From positions 1 through 24,239 of the IMG/VR virus record IMGVR_UViG_3300036715_000062: DNA of 24,239 bases, one strand, 5' to 3'. The translations under genes were made by a program, and so were the position numbers. The notes under the pieces were generated by a model. The model had not been told where the DNA came from. It did no database searches and was given only the letters and a program-made list of their open reading frames with translations. The stretch is from a virus. Shown one piece after another: positions 15,901 through 22,057 of this stretch (position 1 is its first letter; each line of letters begins with the position of its first letter).

Positions 15901-17095
15901 TTATGCTAGAGTGTGGCAGCCTAACGCACTTACCTGGATGACATCTGGTATCATTAAAAACATGATGCTTAATCCACTGCCCCACATGAGTAATGAGGCT
16001 TGGCACTGGTATAATGCGCGTGGCCTTACTGGTTGGATTACTCCTCACGGTGCGACTCGCTTTCTTAGAACTATGCCGGGTGCTATGAAAAGTGTTATTA
16101 CACAAGATCATTTCTATACGGAGATTATGAAGAACGGGGGTTCTATCCTTGGTGCTGACGTACGAAACTCTAATACTTATAAAGAGATACTACAGAAGGG
16201 ACTTGGGGAAGCAGCGTCCGATCCTAGTTTTAAGAATACATTAGCAGAACTAGGCTTAAGTACAAAGGGTTTGTACGACGCTGTTTCTAAGCATATGTCT
16301 ATTGCTATGTGGACTGTACGTGATGCTATGTATGTTCAGCTAGTTAAAGAGCAGCAGCTTAAAGGGAAAGACCTTAGAGGAGCTATTAAAGAAGTAGAGC
16401 GACATATGCCCTCCTATCGTATTGATCCTACTGTATTAGGTAGTAGGGAACTAAGTAAGATTCTACAGAACCCTAATGTAAGTGTGTTTAGCAGATACCA
16501 TTTTGGTATGGCTAAATCTCTTATAAATACAGCTAAGGATATAGCAGGTCGGGGGCCTGATGGAAAAGCAGGTATTGCGCAAGGTCTAGATCAAGCAGCG
16601 GCTATGGTCTTTGCTTTAGCAGTATTGTATCCTATGCTTGACTATGGAGCAAAAGCTCTCTTTGGTGATAAGAATGCCAAACTTCGACGTGCTGGTCCTT
16701 ACCATCTCTTTGAAGCTGTTCATGATGTAGCTACAGGAGATAAAGAACCGCTTAGTTTGCTACAGCCTATCTTTACTTTTAATCCAGTCTTGTTGGCGGG
16801 TATTCAATTACCATTTAATAGAGAATTCTATACAGGTAAACAGATATATCACCCTTCAGATAGCTCTAAGTTTATAGCTAAAGATCTGGGAATGTATGCT
16901 GCTAAACAAATACCGCAAGTATCTACTGGTCTACGTGTGTCTGACAAGAATGCTGGTGGAATTAAACAGTGGGCAGCTCAACAGTTAGATATTAAGTTGC
17001 CTACTGATAAGCAATTGAAAGATAAAGAGAAGTGGAAGAGCCGCAATGAACGGGCTGCTGAGAAGCGTAAACGTAAACAGGAGATGGAAAATTAA
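12908..17095 (+). CDS. Giant ejection protein (gp16-like, polyvalent) with HExxH metallopeptidase motif
   Basis: A 1395-residue virion protein, the largest in the window. The N terminus has two DPYAKY motifs (4-9, 22-27) and a Gly/Ala-rich hydrophobic segment (about 60-95). Residues 245-300 contain 'GFLTENSEFLTRQEALNRAY', a motif known from polyvalent phage proteins. Residues 507-560 hold 'VIHEAVHAATAHLL' with His509, Glu510 and His513 (HExxH) and a downstream 'EFIAEAF' (Glu554/Glu558) able to give the third zinc ligand. A second hydrophobic helix lies near residue 1235 (AAMVFALAVLYPMLDYGA) and the C terminus is very basic (KWKSRNERAAEKRKRKQE). The protein probably enters the cell with DNA and may open the cell wall or cut a host protein. 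A start after AAGG supports ATG 12908. Confidence 0.8.
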   Translation: MADDPYAKYVKEAPPSVDNTSDPYAKYTKNDPSHDPEMHTTGLGAFSASALESGATVPPSLYFGGLAATKMPGPPLVKAGAGLVGGVIGGAVGYEGIKTVEKAVDSVFGTNIVKTREAQQQQHPNYDTAGSVAGFAAGPGNTVGLQSAGKMIKGGLLMSGVGAAQRAINGQDILDPKAGAIDLLSGAVIRPSALGERMMAAGERAGTRTPKAKPADPILEELKKTQEGLGKPVVETAIPKVAETAFRKKDGTIVRSGPKHDEVTKAAGVDEPGFLTENSEFLTRQEALNRAYETGQLPEDHPLEKPEEGLHSGDLRSAKDPNFELAPKENSFEWEVNKQAERHAKSTDDTTRFGIREDLYNKLDDLRNSIDSAKQDAKLAAAKSDKESEAHYKQLEEMYKKQADYLEENIPDSYVKNKAIPSWQETHDIIRGSKTIGEAFDKIINANVGRRGQKLLLDLLNRSTRVRDASITELTTGLVDPQRPEVAALYYHDNTVRFGSKSNLRVVIHEAVHAATAHLLDSGDHGSVKELQKLYELSKNSTEDYHYGHHDIKEFIAEAFTRNDFEDHLRSIGETGLPIPEGIKETSLWDKFKSIVKRGLGAKTDEARTALDDVLDHGALLIEAADNAPSTKHEPLASTIEDPETNAGREKLIDSMVKKYGPEYKEAAEKLYDTKYANEGIVPTNHTQLGDLFYAIGKQAEADSAELFGRAIGKAGRFIMSSLGSKGKAEGLYQKATQDGVSPELRKKWRLAADGKTKLTESEQALYDKYIKGAEEELKALTKRQSDLGRTKELNFNEEETGKHVPRISLPKRKTALEFLKSIVDSDQGGFNADIARDVGAVQERGFFVVEKENGKRVLIMPKGKDIIGYTDKGKQYKFGQNVTSDGKGGTREVRSGDKYGGWRVKEATVDEIEAVTPYRYLKDYQAVVYKRLQEARAFDRAHNHLDNLMKSDYFKSVAKLATDKDVDPNWKTLAASDKVPKLAGYKFEPMVAATLEDYARVWQPNALTWMTSGIIKNMMLNPLPHMSNEAWHWYNARGLTGWITPHGATRFLRTMPGAMKSVITQDHFYTEIMKNGGSILGADVRNSNTYKEILQKGLGEAASDPSFKNTLAELGLSTKGLYDAVSKHMSIAMWTVRDAMYVQLVKEQQLKGKDLRGAIKEVERHMPSYRIDPTVLGSRELSKILQNPNVSVFSRYHFGMAKSLINTAKDIAGRGPDGKAGIAQGLDQAAAMVFALAVLYPMLDYGAKALFGDKNAKLRRAGPYHLFEAVHDVATGDKEPLSLLQPIFTFNPVLLAGIQLPFNREFYTGKQIYHPSDSSKFIAKDLGMYAAKQIPQVSTGLRVSDKNAGGIKQWAAQQLDIKLPTDKQLKDKEKWKSRNERAAEKRKRKQEMEN
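17079..17093 (+). promoter_or_regulatory. Shine-Dalgarno plus probable ATT start of the ATP-grasp gene
   Basis: AGGAG at 17079-17083, a 7-base spacer and ATT at 17091-17093, which shares its last T with the TAA stop of the ejection gene (ATTAA at 17091-17095). Starting here gives NILIIDAGG right at the N terminus, as in PurD-type proteins. The competing ATG 17046 has a weaker GGAAGAG and would add 15 residues. Confidence 0.55.
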
Positions 17096-18413
17096 TATAC
17101 TTATCATAGATGCTGGTGGTGTATGCCTTGACTTAGCCCTTAGATGCAAAGCCTATGGACACACTGTACGAGCCTTTATAAGACATAATAAAGATGGTTC
17201 CCGTAACGAAACTGGTGACGGTCTAGTACAACGAGTTCCTCATTGGGAGGCCCACATGCAGTGGGCTGACCTTATCTTTACCACTGATAATACATTCTAT
17301 ATTAAACAGCTAGATCACTGGCGGGCCAAAGGTTATCCTATCTTTGGTCCTTCCTCTGACGCTAACCTATGGGAACAGAATAGGGAGCTAGGTGCTAAAG
17401 TACATGAGAGGGCTGGTATTGATACTATTCCTTCCAGAAAGTTTAAGAACTATGATGAAGCTATTACTTATGTAAAGGAAACTAATAAGCGATATGTAAG
17501 TAAGCCTATTGGTGATGGAGATAAAGCTCTTTCTTACGTAGCTAAATCTCCAGCTGATCTAGTGTTTATGCTTCAATACTGGAAGAAACGGAATTCATAC
17601 AAAGGAGAATTTATTCTTCAAGAGTTTAAACCAGGTATTGAAATGGCAGTAGGTGGCTGGTTTGGTATGAATGGCTTCACTAAGAAGTGGTGTGAGAATT
17701 GGGAATTTAAGAAGCTGATGAATGATGATCTTGGTGTAGCTACTGGAGAGCAAGGTACTATCTTACGCTACACAGAAGAAAGTAAGTTAGCAGATATAGT
17801 TCTAGCACCACTAGAGGGAATGCTACATGGCCTAGACTATGTCGGGTACATAGATGTTAACTGTATCATCACAGATGATGGTACTCCTTGGCCACTAGAG
17901 TTTACTATGCGTCCTGGATGGCCTCTGTTTCAAATACAGCAGTCTTTGCATAGAGGTGATCCTGCTGCATGGATGTTAGACCTAATAGATGGTAAGGACT
18001 CTCTTAAAGTATCCTCAGATATTGCTTGTGGTGTTGTCATTAGTATGCCAGACTATCCATACTCTAGGCTTACAAAGAAGGAATGCTCTGGCTATCCTCT
18101 GTTTGGATTAACAAAGGAAGATACTGTTAGCAATGTACATCTATCAGAAGTTAAGTGGGGATCAGGACCTGCTATGATAGATGGCAAAGTAAAAGATATA
18201 GAGCAATATGTTACTGCTGGTGACTATATCTGTACTGTTACAGGTAGAGGACCTACTGTTGAGGATGCTCGTGATAGGGCTTACAAAAACATTAAGTCTA
18301 AAATAGAAATTCCTAATTCTATTATGTATAGAACTGATATAGGTAAGCGGTTAGAGGCGCAGTTACCTAAGCTTAATGCTATGGGCTATTGTAAGGACAT
18401 GGCATATGAGTAG
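17091..18413 (+). CDS. PurD-like ATP-grasp ligase
   Basis: A 440-residue protein (455 if started at ATG 17046) related to phosphoribosylamine-glycine ligase. The layout is: an N-terminal Rossmann-like part (NILIIDAGGVCLDLALRCKA; YPIFGPSSDANLWEQNRELG), an ATP-grasp fold (YVSKPIGDGDKALS, FILQEFKPGIEMAVGGWF, YVGYIDVNCIITDDGTPWPL, then EFTMRPGWPLFQ) and a C-terminal PurD-type domain (YICTVTGRGPTVEDARDRAY, IMYRTDIGKRLE). Such enzymes use ATP to join a carboxylate to an amine via an acyl phosphate. Differences from PurD include loss of the N-terminal GGREHA motif and of the R-x-G-D-P-E-type loop (here RPGWPLF), so glycine and phosphoribosylamine may not be the substrates. It lies in the late operon straight after the ejection genes. 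Confidence 0.8.
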   Translation: MNILIIDAGGVCLDLALRCKAYGHTVRAFIRHNKDGSRNETGDGLVQRVPHWEAHMQWADLIFTTDNTFYIKQLDHWRAKGYPIFGPSSDANLWEQNRELGAKVHERAGIDTIPSRKFKNYDEAITYVKETNKRYVSKPIGDGDKALSYVAKSPADLVFMLQYWKKRNSYKGEFILQEFKPGIEMAVGGWFGMNGFTKKWCENWEFKKLMNDDLGVATGEQGTILRYTEESKLADIVLAPLEGMLHGLDYVGYIDVNCIITDDGTPWPLEFTMRPGWPLFQIQQSLHRGDPAAWMLDLIDGKDSLKVSSDIACGVVISMPDYPYSRLTKKECSGYPLFGLTKEDTVSNVHLSEVKWGSGPAMIDGKVKDIEQYVTAGDYICTVTGRGPTVEDARDRAYKNIKSKIEIPNSIMYRTDIGKRLEAQLPKLNAMGYCKDMAYE

Positions 18414-18762
18414 ATTTCCTATTATCACTCCAGCAGATAAAGTAGGTGATTCTCATGTTTGGAGAGAATGGTTTAGGCAAATTGAGGCCTATATAAAAGA
18501 TAGAACAGCCTTTACCAATACTACTACTGTAGGTAATGTTACTATTAATAATAGTAATGGTCAAGTAATAATGGCTGCTTCTGCTTCTACTTTAACTCTG
18601 ACTAATAAGACTATTACAACAAGCTCTAGAATATTTCTTACATTTGCTGGTAATCCTGGAGTAGCCGTTAGCTTATATGCAGTAGCCTCAACAGGTAGCT
18701 GCACCATTAACACTACGGCTGCTATTACAAATCAAACCTCAATTAACTTTCAGATTATATAA
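18406..18762 (+). CDS. Small beta-rich phage protein, 118 aa
   Basis: A 118-residue protein starting MSRFPIITPADKVGDSHVWR. A short helical N-terminal part (WFRQIEAYIKDR) is followed by Thr/Asn/Ser-rich alternating strands (TVGNVTINNSNGQVIMAASA, STLTLTNKTITTSSRIFLTF), the look of a small virion or fibre protein. AAGGA at 18392-18396 precedes ATG 18406, which overlaps the end of the ATP-grasp gene by eight bases; the longer in-frame ATG 18376 lies deep in that gene. No family is recognised. A virion role is suggested only by composition and late-operon context. Confidence 0.65.
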   Translation: MSRFPIITPADKVGDSHVWREWFRQIEAYIKDRTAFTNTTTVGNVTINNSNGQVIMAASASTLTLTNKTITTSSRIFLTFAGNPGVAVSLYAVASTGSCTINTTAAITNQTSINFQII

Positions 18763-18764
18763 CT

Positions 18765-19187
18765 ATGCAAATTAAAGTAAAACGCTTTGAGTTTGGTACT
18801 ACATATACTATTGGGAAGTTGTATATTGATGATGTATATAAGTGCTTTACACTAGAGGATAAATATAGAGAAGTAGCAGCAACTCCAGTGGGGCAGTGGA
18901 AAGTTAAAGGTAAGACTGCTATTCCTACAGGAACTTATAAAGTAACTTATGAGTGGTCTCGACACTTTAATGGTATGCGTCCGCGTTTGAATAATGTTCC
19001 TGGTTATGAGGGAGTCCTTATTCATACAGGTAATACAGAAGCTGACACAGAGGGATGTATTCTGCTTGGTTCTACGTGGCCCGGGACTTCTTTTGTTTCA
19101 GGTAGTAGGATAGCTTATGATTCTGTAGTCCCATTTATTATTGGAGCTATAGATAAGAAAGAAGAAGTATTTATTACTGTAGAATAA
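18765..19187 (+). CDS. DUF5675 family protein (L,D-transpeptidase-like motif)
   Basis: A 140-residue protein matching the DUF5675 pattern: an N-terminal strand (QIKVKRFEFGTTYTIGKLYI), 'CFTLEDKYREV', 'AIPTGTYKVTYEWSRHF', 'NNVPGYEGVLIHTGNTEADT' and then 'EGCILLG'. His87 and Cys98 in H-T-G-N-x5-T-E-G-C resemble the catalytic His and Cys of YkuD L,D-transpeptidases (HGT ... S-x-GC), which act on peptidoglycan. Whether DUF5675 is active is not settled. It has no signal peptide. As the last gene of the late block before the terminator it could be a second cell-wall-directed protein or a virion part. The start is ATG 18765, two bases after the previous stop, without a clear ribosome-binding site. 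Confidence 0.8.
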   Translation: MQIKVKRFEFGTTYTIGKLYIDDVYKCFTLEDKYREVAATPVGQWKVKGKTAIPTGTYKVTYEWSRHFNGMRPRLNNVPGYEGVLIHTGNTEADTEGCILLGSTWPGTSFVSGSRIAYDSVVPFIIGAIDKKEEVFITVE

Positions 19188-19188
19188 A

Positions 19189-19230
19189 AGAAAGCCCAGT
19201 CCTCAATTAAGAGAGCTGGGCTTTTTCTTT
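19189..19230. terminator. Bidirectional rho-independent terminator between convergent blocks
   Basis: AAAGCCCAG (19191-19199) pairs perfectly with CTGGGCTTT (19216-19224), with CTC/GAG able to extend pairing inside the loop. On the plus strand the stem is followed by TTTTTCTTT; on the minus strand the complement of AATAAAAGAAAG gives a matching T tract. It lies between the last plus-strand stop (19187) and the last minus-strand stop (19237), so it should end both transcripts. Confidence 0.9.
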
Positions 19231-19236
19231 ATCTAA

Positions 19237-20901
19237 TCATCCACCACATGTACCACCTTTACCACTGATCTCACAAATATCATTCTCTTGAAATACTGTT
19301 CCTTTGTGCTTAAGAGCTTCATTATAATCTACTTCTACTAAGGGCTGTCCGCCCCTGCTCCCGTCAGGATAGCATGTAAACCCACGTAGTCTAGGGGCGT
19401 ACTTTGCAAGTGTCTCAGCAAAGCGTCCAACTTGATTTTCGTTGTTATATTTACTTCCCCAGGGTGGCAAGTTAATGGTGCTTGAGATTGACATGTCAAC
19501 GTAGTCTTGTATGTCTGCTTGGAACTTGATTCGTTGCTCGTAGTCATTACTTAACTTGTAGGCAGTATCAATTGTTTCTGGGGCAATAGAATATCGTTTG
19601 ATGAGGTTGTCGGCGGTGGCGTCAACAACGTACTCGTATTTCCACTTTGTACCATCGGTAAGATAACGCCTCTTGTAAGCGACAGCGAATAGTGGTTCAA
19701 TTCCTGTAGTAGTACTTGCAAGAATTCCGATGCTACCAGTGGGGGCAATTGCTCTAAATGCGACTGGACGACTGATAAACAATCTGTCACAATGTTCGTT
19801 TCCGCTTCGTTCTGATTCATCTTTATATACCTTTAACCATTCATGAAGTTCTGGAGTTACTTCGTACTTACTCCCCCGTTGTAGCAACCACTCGTGGATT
19901 CCCATGAGACCAAGTCCTAGCCGTCTATTTTTCTCTCGTACTTTGTATACCTTCTCATAAGGTAGTTCAGCCCGAATAGTACCACAAACAAGGAACTTAG
20001 TTGCAAGGTCGACCACATCTTTAAAAGTTGAAAGGCTATCAATATTCCCAATATTGATTGAGCCCAAGTTACAAACATCTGAATCATCTTCACTAGTCAC
20101 CTCTGTGCAAGCATTTCTTAGAGTTTCATTCTCATGTTTACCAAAGTTAAAACTAAACCCAGGCTCCCCTGTTCTCATTGCCTGATAACAGTTCTCTAAG
20201 AATGTTGGATCTAGGTTTGACCTGGTTGCTTGCCTGTTCTGAGTTTCTTTAAGCCAGCTTGAGTCATAATTAACAGAGATGTTAGTCATATCTAGCGGAG
20301 CTGGGAAGTTAAAGTCACTCTCCTTTTCTAATCGAATCCGTTCTCCCCAGTTCTTTGTTTTAAGAAAATCGCCAATGTCTTCGTGTCGCCAGTTAAGTGA
20401 CGCATAGAGCGCAGACCGTCGGCTACCGCCCTGCATAACATTACGTCCGATTTCATTGATACTTGACATGAGCGGGATAGGGCCGGAAGCAATGCCTCCA
20501 GTTCGGTGCAAAGCTGCGCCACTCGGTCGAAGTCTGCTGTAGTCAATTCCAATTCCGCCTCCAGTCATAAGACAAGACATAGCACGCCAAGTTACATTAC
20601 TCCACTCTTCTCTGGTATCTTCCTCTGCCCGGAGAAGGTAGCAGTTATTGTAAAATTTAGCCTGTCTACCCGCATAGTAGAGATACCTTCCTCCAGGTAT
20701 GAATTGCATTCGTTTAATGTACTCAACAAGCTGTTCACAATCTTCTCTGGAAAGTAGAGGTCGTTCAGTTCCTTCTCTTGATCCACAGACATCTTCAACA
20801 AGCCGCTCGGCGAGAGCGTCCCACGTATCACTAGGTCCGTTTTTGTACTTGGCATTAAATATATTCTCCGCAAAGGTAGTTTTAAATCGGTTTATTTGCA
20901 T
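19237..20901 (-). CDS. nrdJ: Class II (adenosylcobalamin-dependent) ribonucleotide reductase
   Basis: A 554-residue enzyme that converts ribonucleotides to deoxyribonucleotides for phage DNA synthesis using a B12-generated thiyl radical. Visible landmarks are Cys87 in 'FYNNCYLL' and Cys277 in 'DVCNLGSINIGN' (the redox pair), Cys265 in 'NACTEV' (radical site, N-x-C-x-E), the phosphate-binding 'IAPTGSIGILASTTTGIEPL' (385-404) and a C-terminal Cys543/Cys552 pair (CEISGKGGTC) for re-reduction. The absence of a partner small-subunit gene and the sequence style point to class II. It has no ATP-cone and is shorter than most bacterial NrdJ proteins. AAGGA lies before ATG 20901. It is the last gene of the minus-strand block. 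Confidence 0.88.
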   Translation of the reverse strand: MQINRFKTTFAENIFNAKYKNGPSDTWDALAERLVEDVCGSREGTERPLLSREDCEQLVEYIKRMQFIPGGRYLYYAGRQAKFYNNCYLLRAEEDTREEWSNVTWRAMSCLMTGGGIGIDYSRLRPSGAALHRTGGIASGPIPLMSSINEIGRNVMQGGSRRSALYASLNWRHEDIGDFLKTKNWGERIRLEKESDFNFPAPLDMTNISVNYDSSWLKETQNRQATRSNLDPTFLENCYQAMRTGEPGFSFNFGKHENETLRNACTEVTSEDDSDVCNLGSINIGNIDSLSTFKDVVDLATKFLVCGTIRAELPYEKVYKVREKNRRLGLGLMGIHEWLLQRGSKYEVTPELHEWLKVYKDESERSGNEHCDRLFISRPVAFRAIAPTGSIGILASTTTGIEPLFAVAYKRRYLTDGTKWKYEYVVDATADNLIKRYSIAPETIDTAYKLSNDYEQRIKFQADIQDYVDMSISSTINLPPWGSKYNNENQVGRFAETLAKYAPRLRGFTCYPDGSRGGQPLVEVDYNEALKHKGTVFQENDICEISGKGGTCGG

Positions 20902-20989
20902 TGTATTCCTTGATTAGTAGGAGAGTTTCTTTTTCATTTATTTTTCTTAACTGGTAAGCTAGTTTGCCTTTAATAATCTCTTTCTTCAT
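20882..20989 (-). CDS. Possible 35-residue basic ORF upstream of the RNR gene
   Basis: This ORF fills the 68-base gap between the acidic protein and the reductase, overlapping the first by 20 bases and the second by 20. It reads MKKEIIKGKLAYQLRKINEK and ends LLLIKEYNANKPI: a basic, helical peptide. Overlapping both neighbours and filling the gap argue for it; the ribosome-binding site (AGGAAG almost touching the ATG) is poor and no homolog is recognised. It may be a real small phage peptide or a chance reading frame. Confidence 0.35.
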   Translation of the reverse strand: MKKEIIKGKLAYQLRKINEKETLLLIKEYNANKPI

Positions 20990-21167
20990 CTTCCTGTAAC
21001 TCATTTGTTTCTGCTTGCCAGTCCGCATGAAGCTTGTCATAATTATCCTCAATGAAGTCTACAAATCTATCTACAATCTCTTCACTGCTAATATCTAAAA
21101 GTTCTAGTAGACTTACTTCATCTTGTTTTTTTAGCCATCCGATTAAATCTTCCACTGTTGCACTCAT
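20970..21167 (-). CDS. Small acidic phage protein, 65 aa
   Basis: A 65-residue, strongly acidic protein starting MSATVEDLIGWLKKQDEVSL and ending in an Asp/Glu-rich tail (TNELQEDEERDY). The pattern 'LIGWLKK.DE..LLELLDISSEEIVDRF.DFIEDNYDKL' resembles small acidic early proteins of T7-like phages, whose role is not known; interaction with a host enzyme is a common idea but is not supported here by any motif. It starts one base after the exonuclease stop (TAGTATG), probably by coupling because no good ribosome-binding site is present. Confidence 0.75.
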   Translation of the reverse strand: MSATVEDLIGWLKKQDEVSLLELLDISSEEIVDRFVDFIEDNYDKLHADWQAETNELQEDEERDY

Positions 21168-21168
21168 A

Positions 21169-21903
21169 CTATGCGGCCACTGTTTGTTTATAAGTTAGAT
21201 TCTTGCGGTCTTTAAACCAAGCACTACAAGCTGAACATTGATATCGTTGGTACTTACCTACTGCCGTGTAAGTAAACCCTCTGCGAGTGTAAATAGTACA
21301 TCCACAGGTAGGGCAAGCAATGTCAGTATCATCAATATATAAAGTATAGTTAGGATGATTCTTAATCCACGGAAGAAATTTGACATACAGTTTCTCTAAT
21401 AGTATTACATCTTGTTTATTGTATTCTTCCATATCACGCCAAGCATCTTTCTTTTTTGCCATACAGTCAATCCACAGTTCATGTCCCTTGTGTTTGATCT
21501 TCTTGCCTAATTCTAATGATTGAGCTATGTAATCAAGTTTGTTTGATGGAAAACGAAAGGCTGCCCTAGCAGTTTTAAGAAGATCTATTTGTCTGTAAGG
21601 AGATGGTGGCGCCATACCATTAAGAATAAACTCTTTATTCAAAGTTGGAATGTCAAACTTAGTGCCATTGTAGTGAACAACGGCGTCACTCTCACTTAGT
21701 AGCTCATGGATTTTCTTTAGCATCTTCTTTGGTGTGTCTAGGATAGAGCTATACATGATCTCCTCCTCCCCATACCATTTAGCTGCCCAGCATAGAACAT
21801 AACCACTATCTATAATTTGAGGAAGACCTACATTTTGTTGCCAGAGTCCCCAGACATGTACCAAGTTTGGAGCAGTCTCAATATCTAAGAGTAGTAGTTT
21901 AAT
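21169..21903 (-). CDS. DEDDy-type 3'-5' exonuclease with C-terminal zinc ribbon
   Basis: A 244-residue (from ATT 21903) RNase H-like nuclease. Motifs: Exo I 'LLLLDIETAP' (Asp7, Glu9), Exo II 'VVHYNGTKFDIPTLN' (Asp84), Exo III 'YNKQDV' (Tyr161, Asp165), then a C-terminal zinc ribbon with Cys197/Cys200 (CPTC) and Cys223/Cys226 (CSAC). The N-terminal 'APNLVHVWGLWQQNVGLPQI' is typical of phage members of this predicted exonuclease group. It should trim 3' ends in replication or recombination. Starting at ATG 21942 would add 13 residues (MALFLLLQWKDTN) before the conserved first strand. The ATT at 21901-21903 with AAGGA seven bases upstream fits better and shares a base with the upstream stop. Confidence 0.85.
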   Translation of the reverse strand: MKLLLLDIETAPNLVHVWGLWQQNVGLPQIIDSGYVLCWAAKWYGEEEIMYSSILDTPKKMLKKIHELLSESDAVVHYNGTKFDIPTLNKEFILNGMAPPSPYRQIDLLKTARAAFRFPSNKLDYIAQSLELGKKIKHKGHELWIDCMAKKKDAWRDMEEYNKQDVILLEKLYVKFLPWIKNHPNYTLYIDDTDIACPTCGCTIYTRRGFTYTAVGKYQRYQCSACSAWFKDRKNLTYKQTVAA

Positions 21904-22057
21904 GTTGGTATCCTTCCATTGCAGTAATAGGAATAGAGCCATTCATTACCAGAAAAGTTAGTCCTGCTGTTATAACAAGGTCTAATTCTTCGTCTGAAAA
22001 CTCTCCTTTAAAGGTGACGCTTCCTTCTTCGAGTTTAATAGTCTTTTCGATAAACAT
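21899..22057 (-). CDS. Small conserved phage protein, 52 aa, overlapping the endonuclease gene
   Basis: A 52-residue ORF reading MFIEKTIKLEEGSVTFKGEF and continuing SDEELDLVITAGLTFLVMNG. I recognise the 'v.F.G.fs.eElD.VitaGLnfL...G' pattern from a small conserved phage protein of unknown function. It starts in the last 76 bases of the endonuclease I gene (different frame) and its TAA stop shares a base with the ATT start of the DEDDy exonuclease. AAAGGAA lies about 12 bases before the ATG. Its stop-start junction with the next gene is a main argument for that gene's unusual start. Confidence 0.7.
   Translation of the reverse strand: MFIEKTIKLEEGSVTFKGEFSDEELDLVITAGLTFLVMNGSIPITAMEGYQH
21901..21915 (-). 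promoter_or_regulatory. Shine-Dalgarno plus probable ATT start of the DEDDy exonuclease
   Basis: On the minus strand AAGGA (21915-21911), spacer TACCAAC and ATT (21903-21901) form an ATTAA overlap with the TAA stop of the 52-residue gene. The resulting start IKLLLLDIETAP equals the family's usual M-K-hydrophobic4-DIET N terminus. The in-frame ATG 21942 lacks a ribosome-binding site. Confidence 0.55.

Noticed and set aside
19338-20873. Several 69-93 codon ORFs in other frames of the reductase gene on both strands
   Set aside because: The reductase reading frame is intact from end to end with all expected motifs; the others lack start signals and recognisable patterns.
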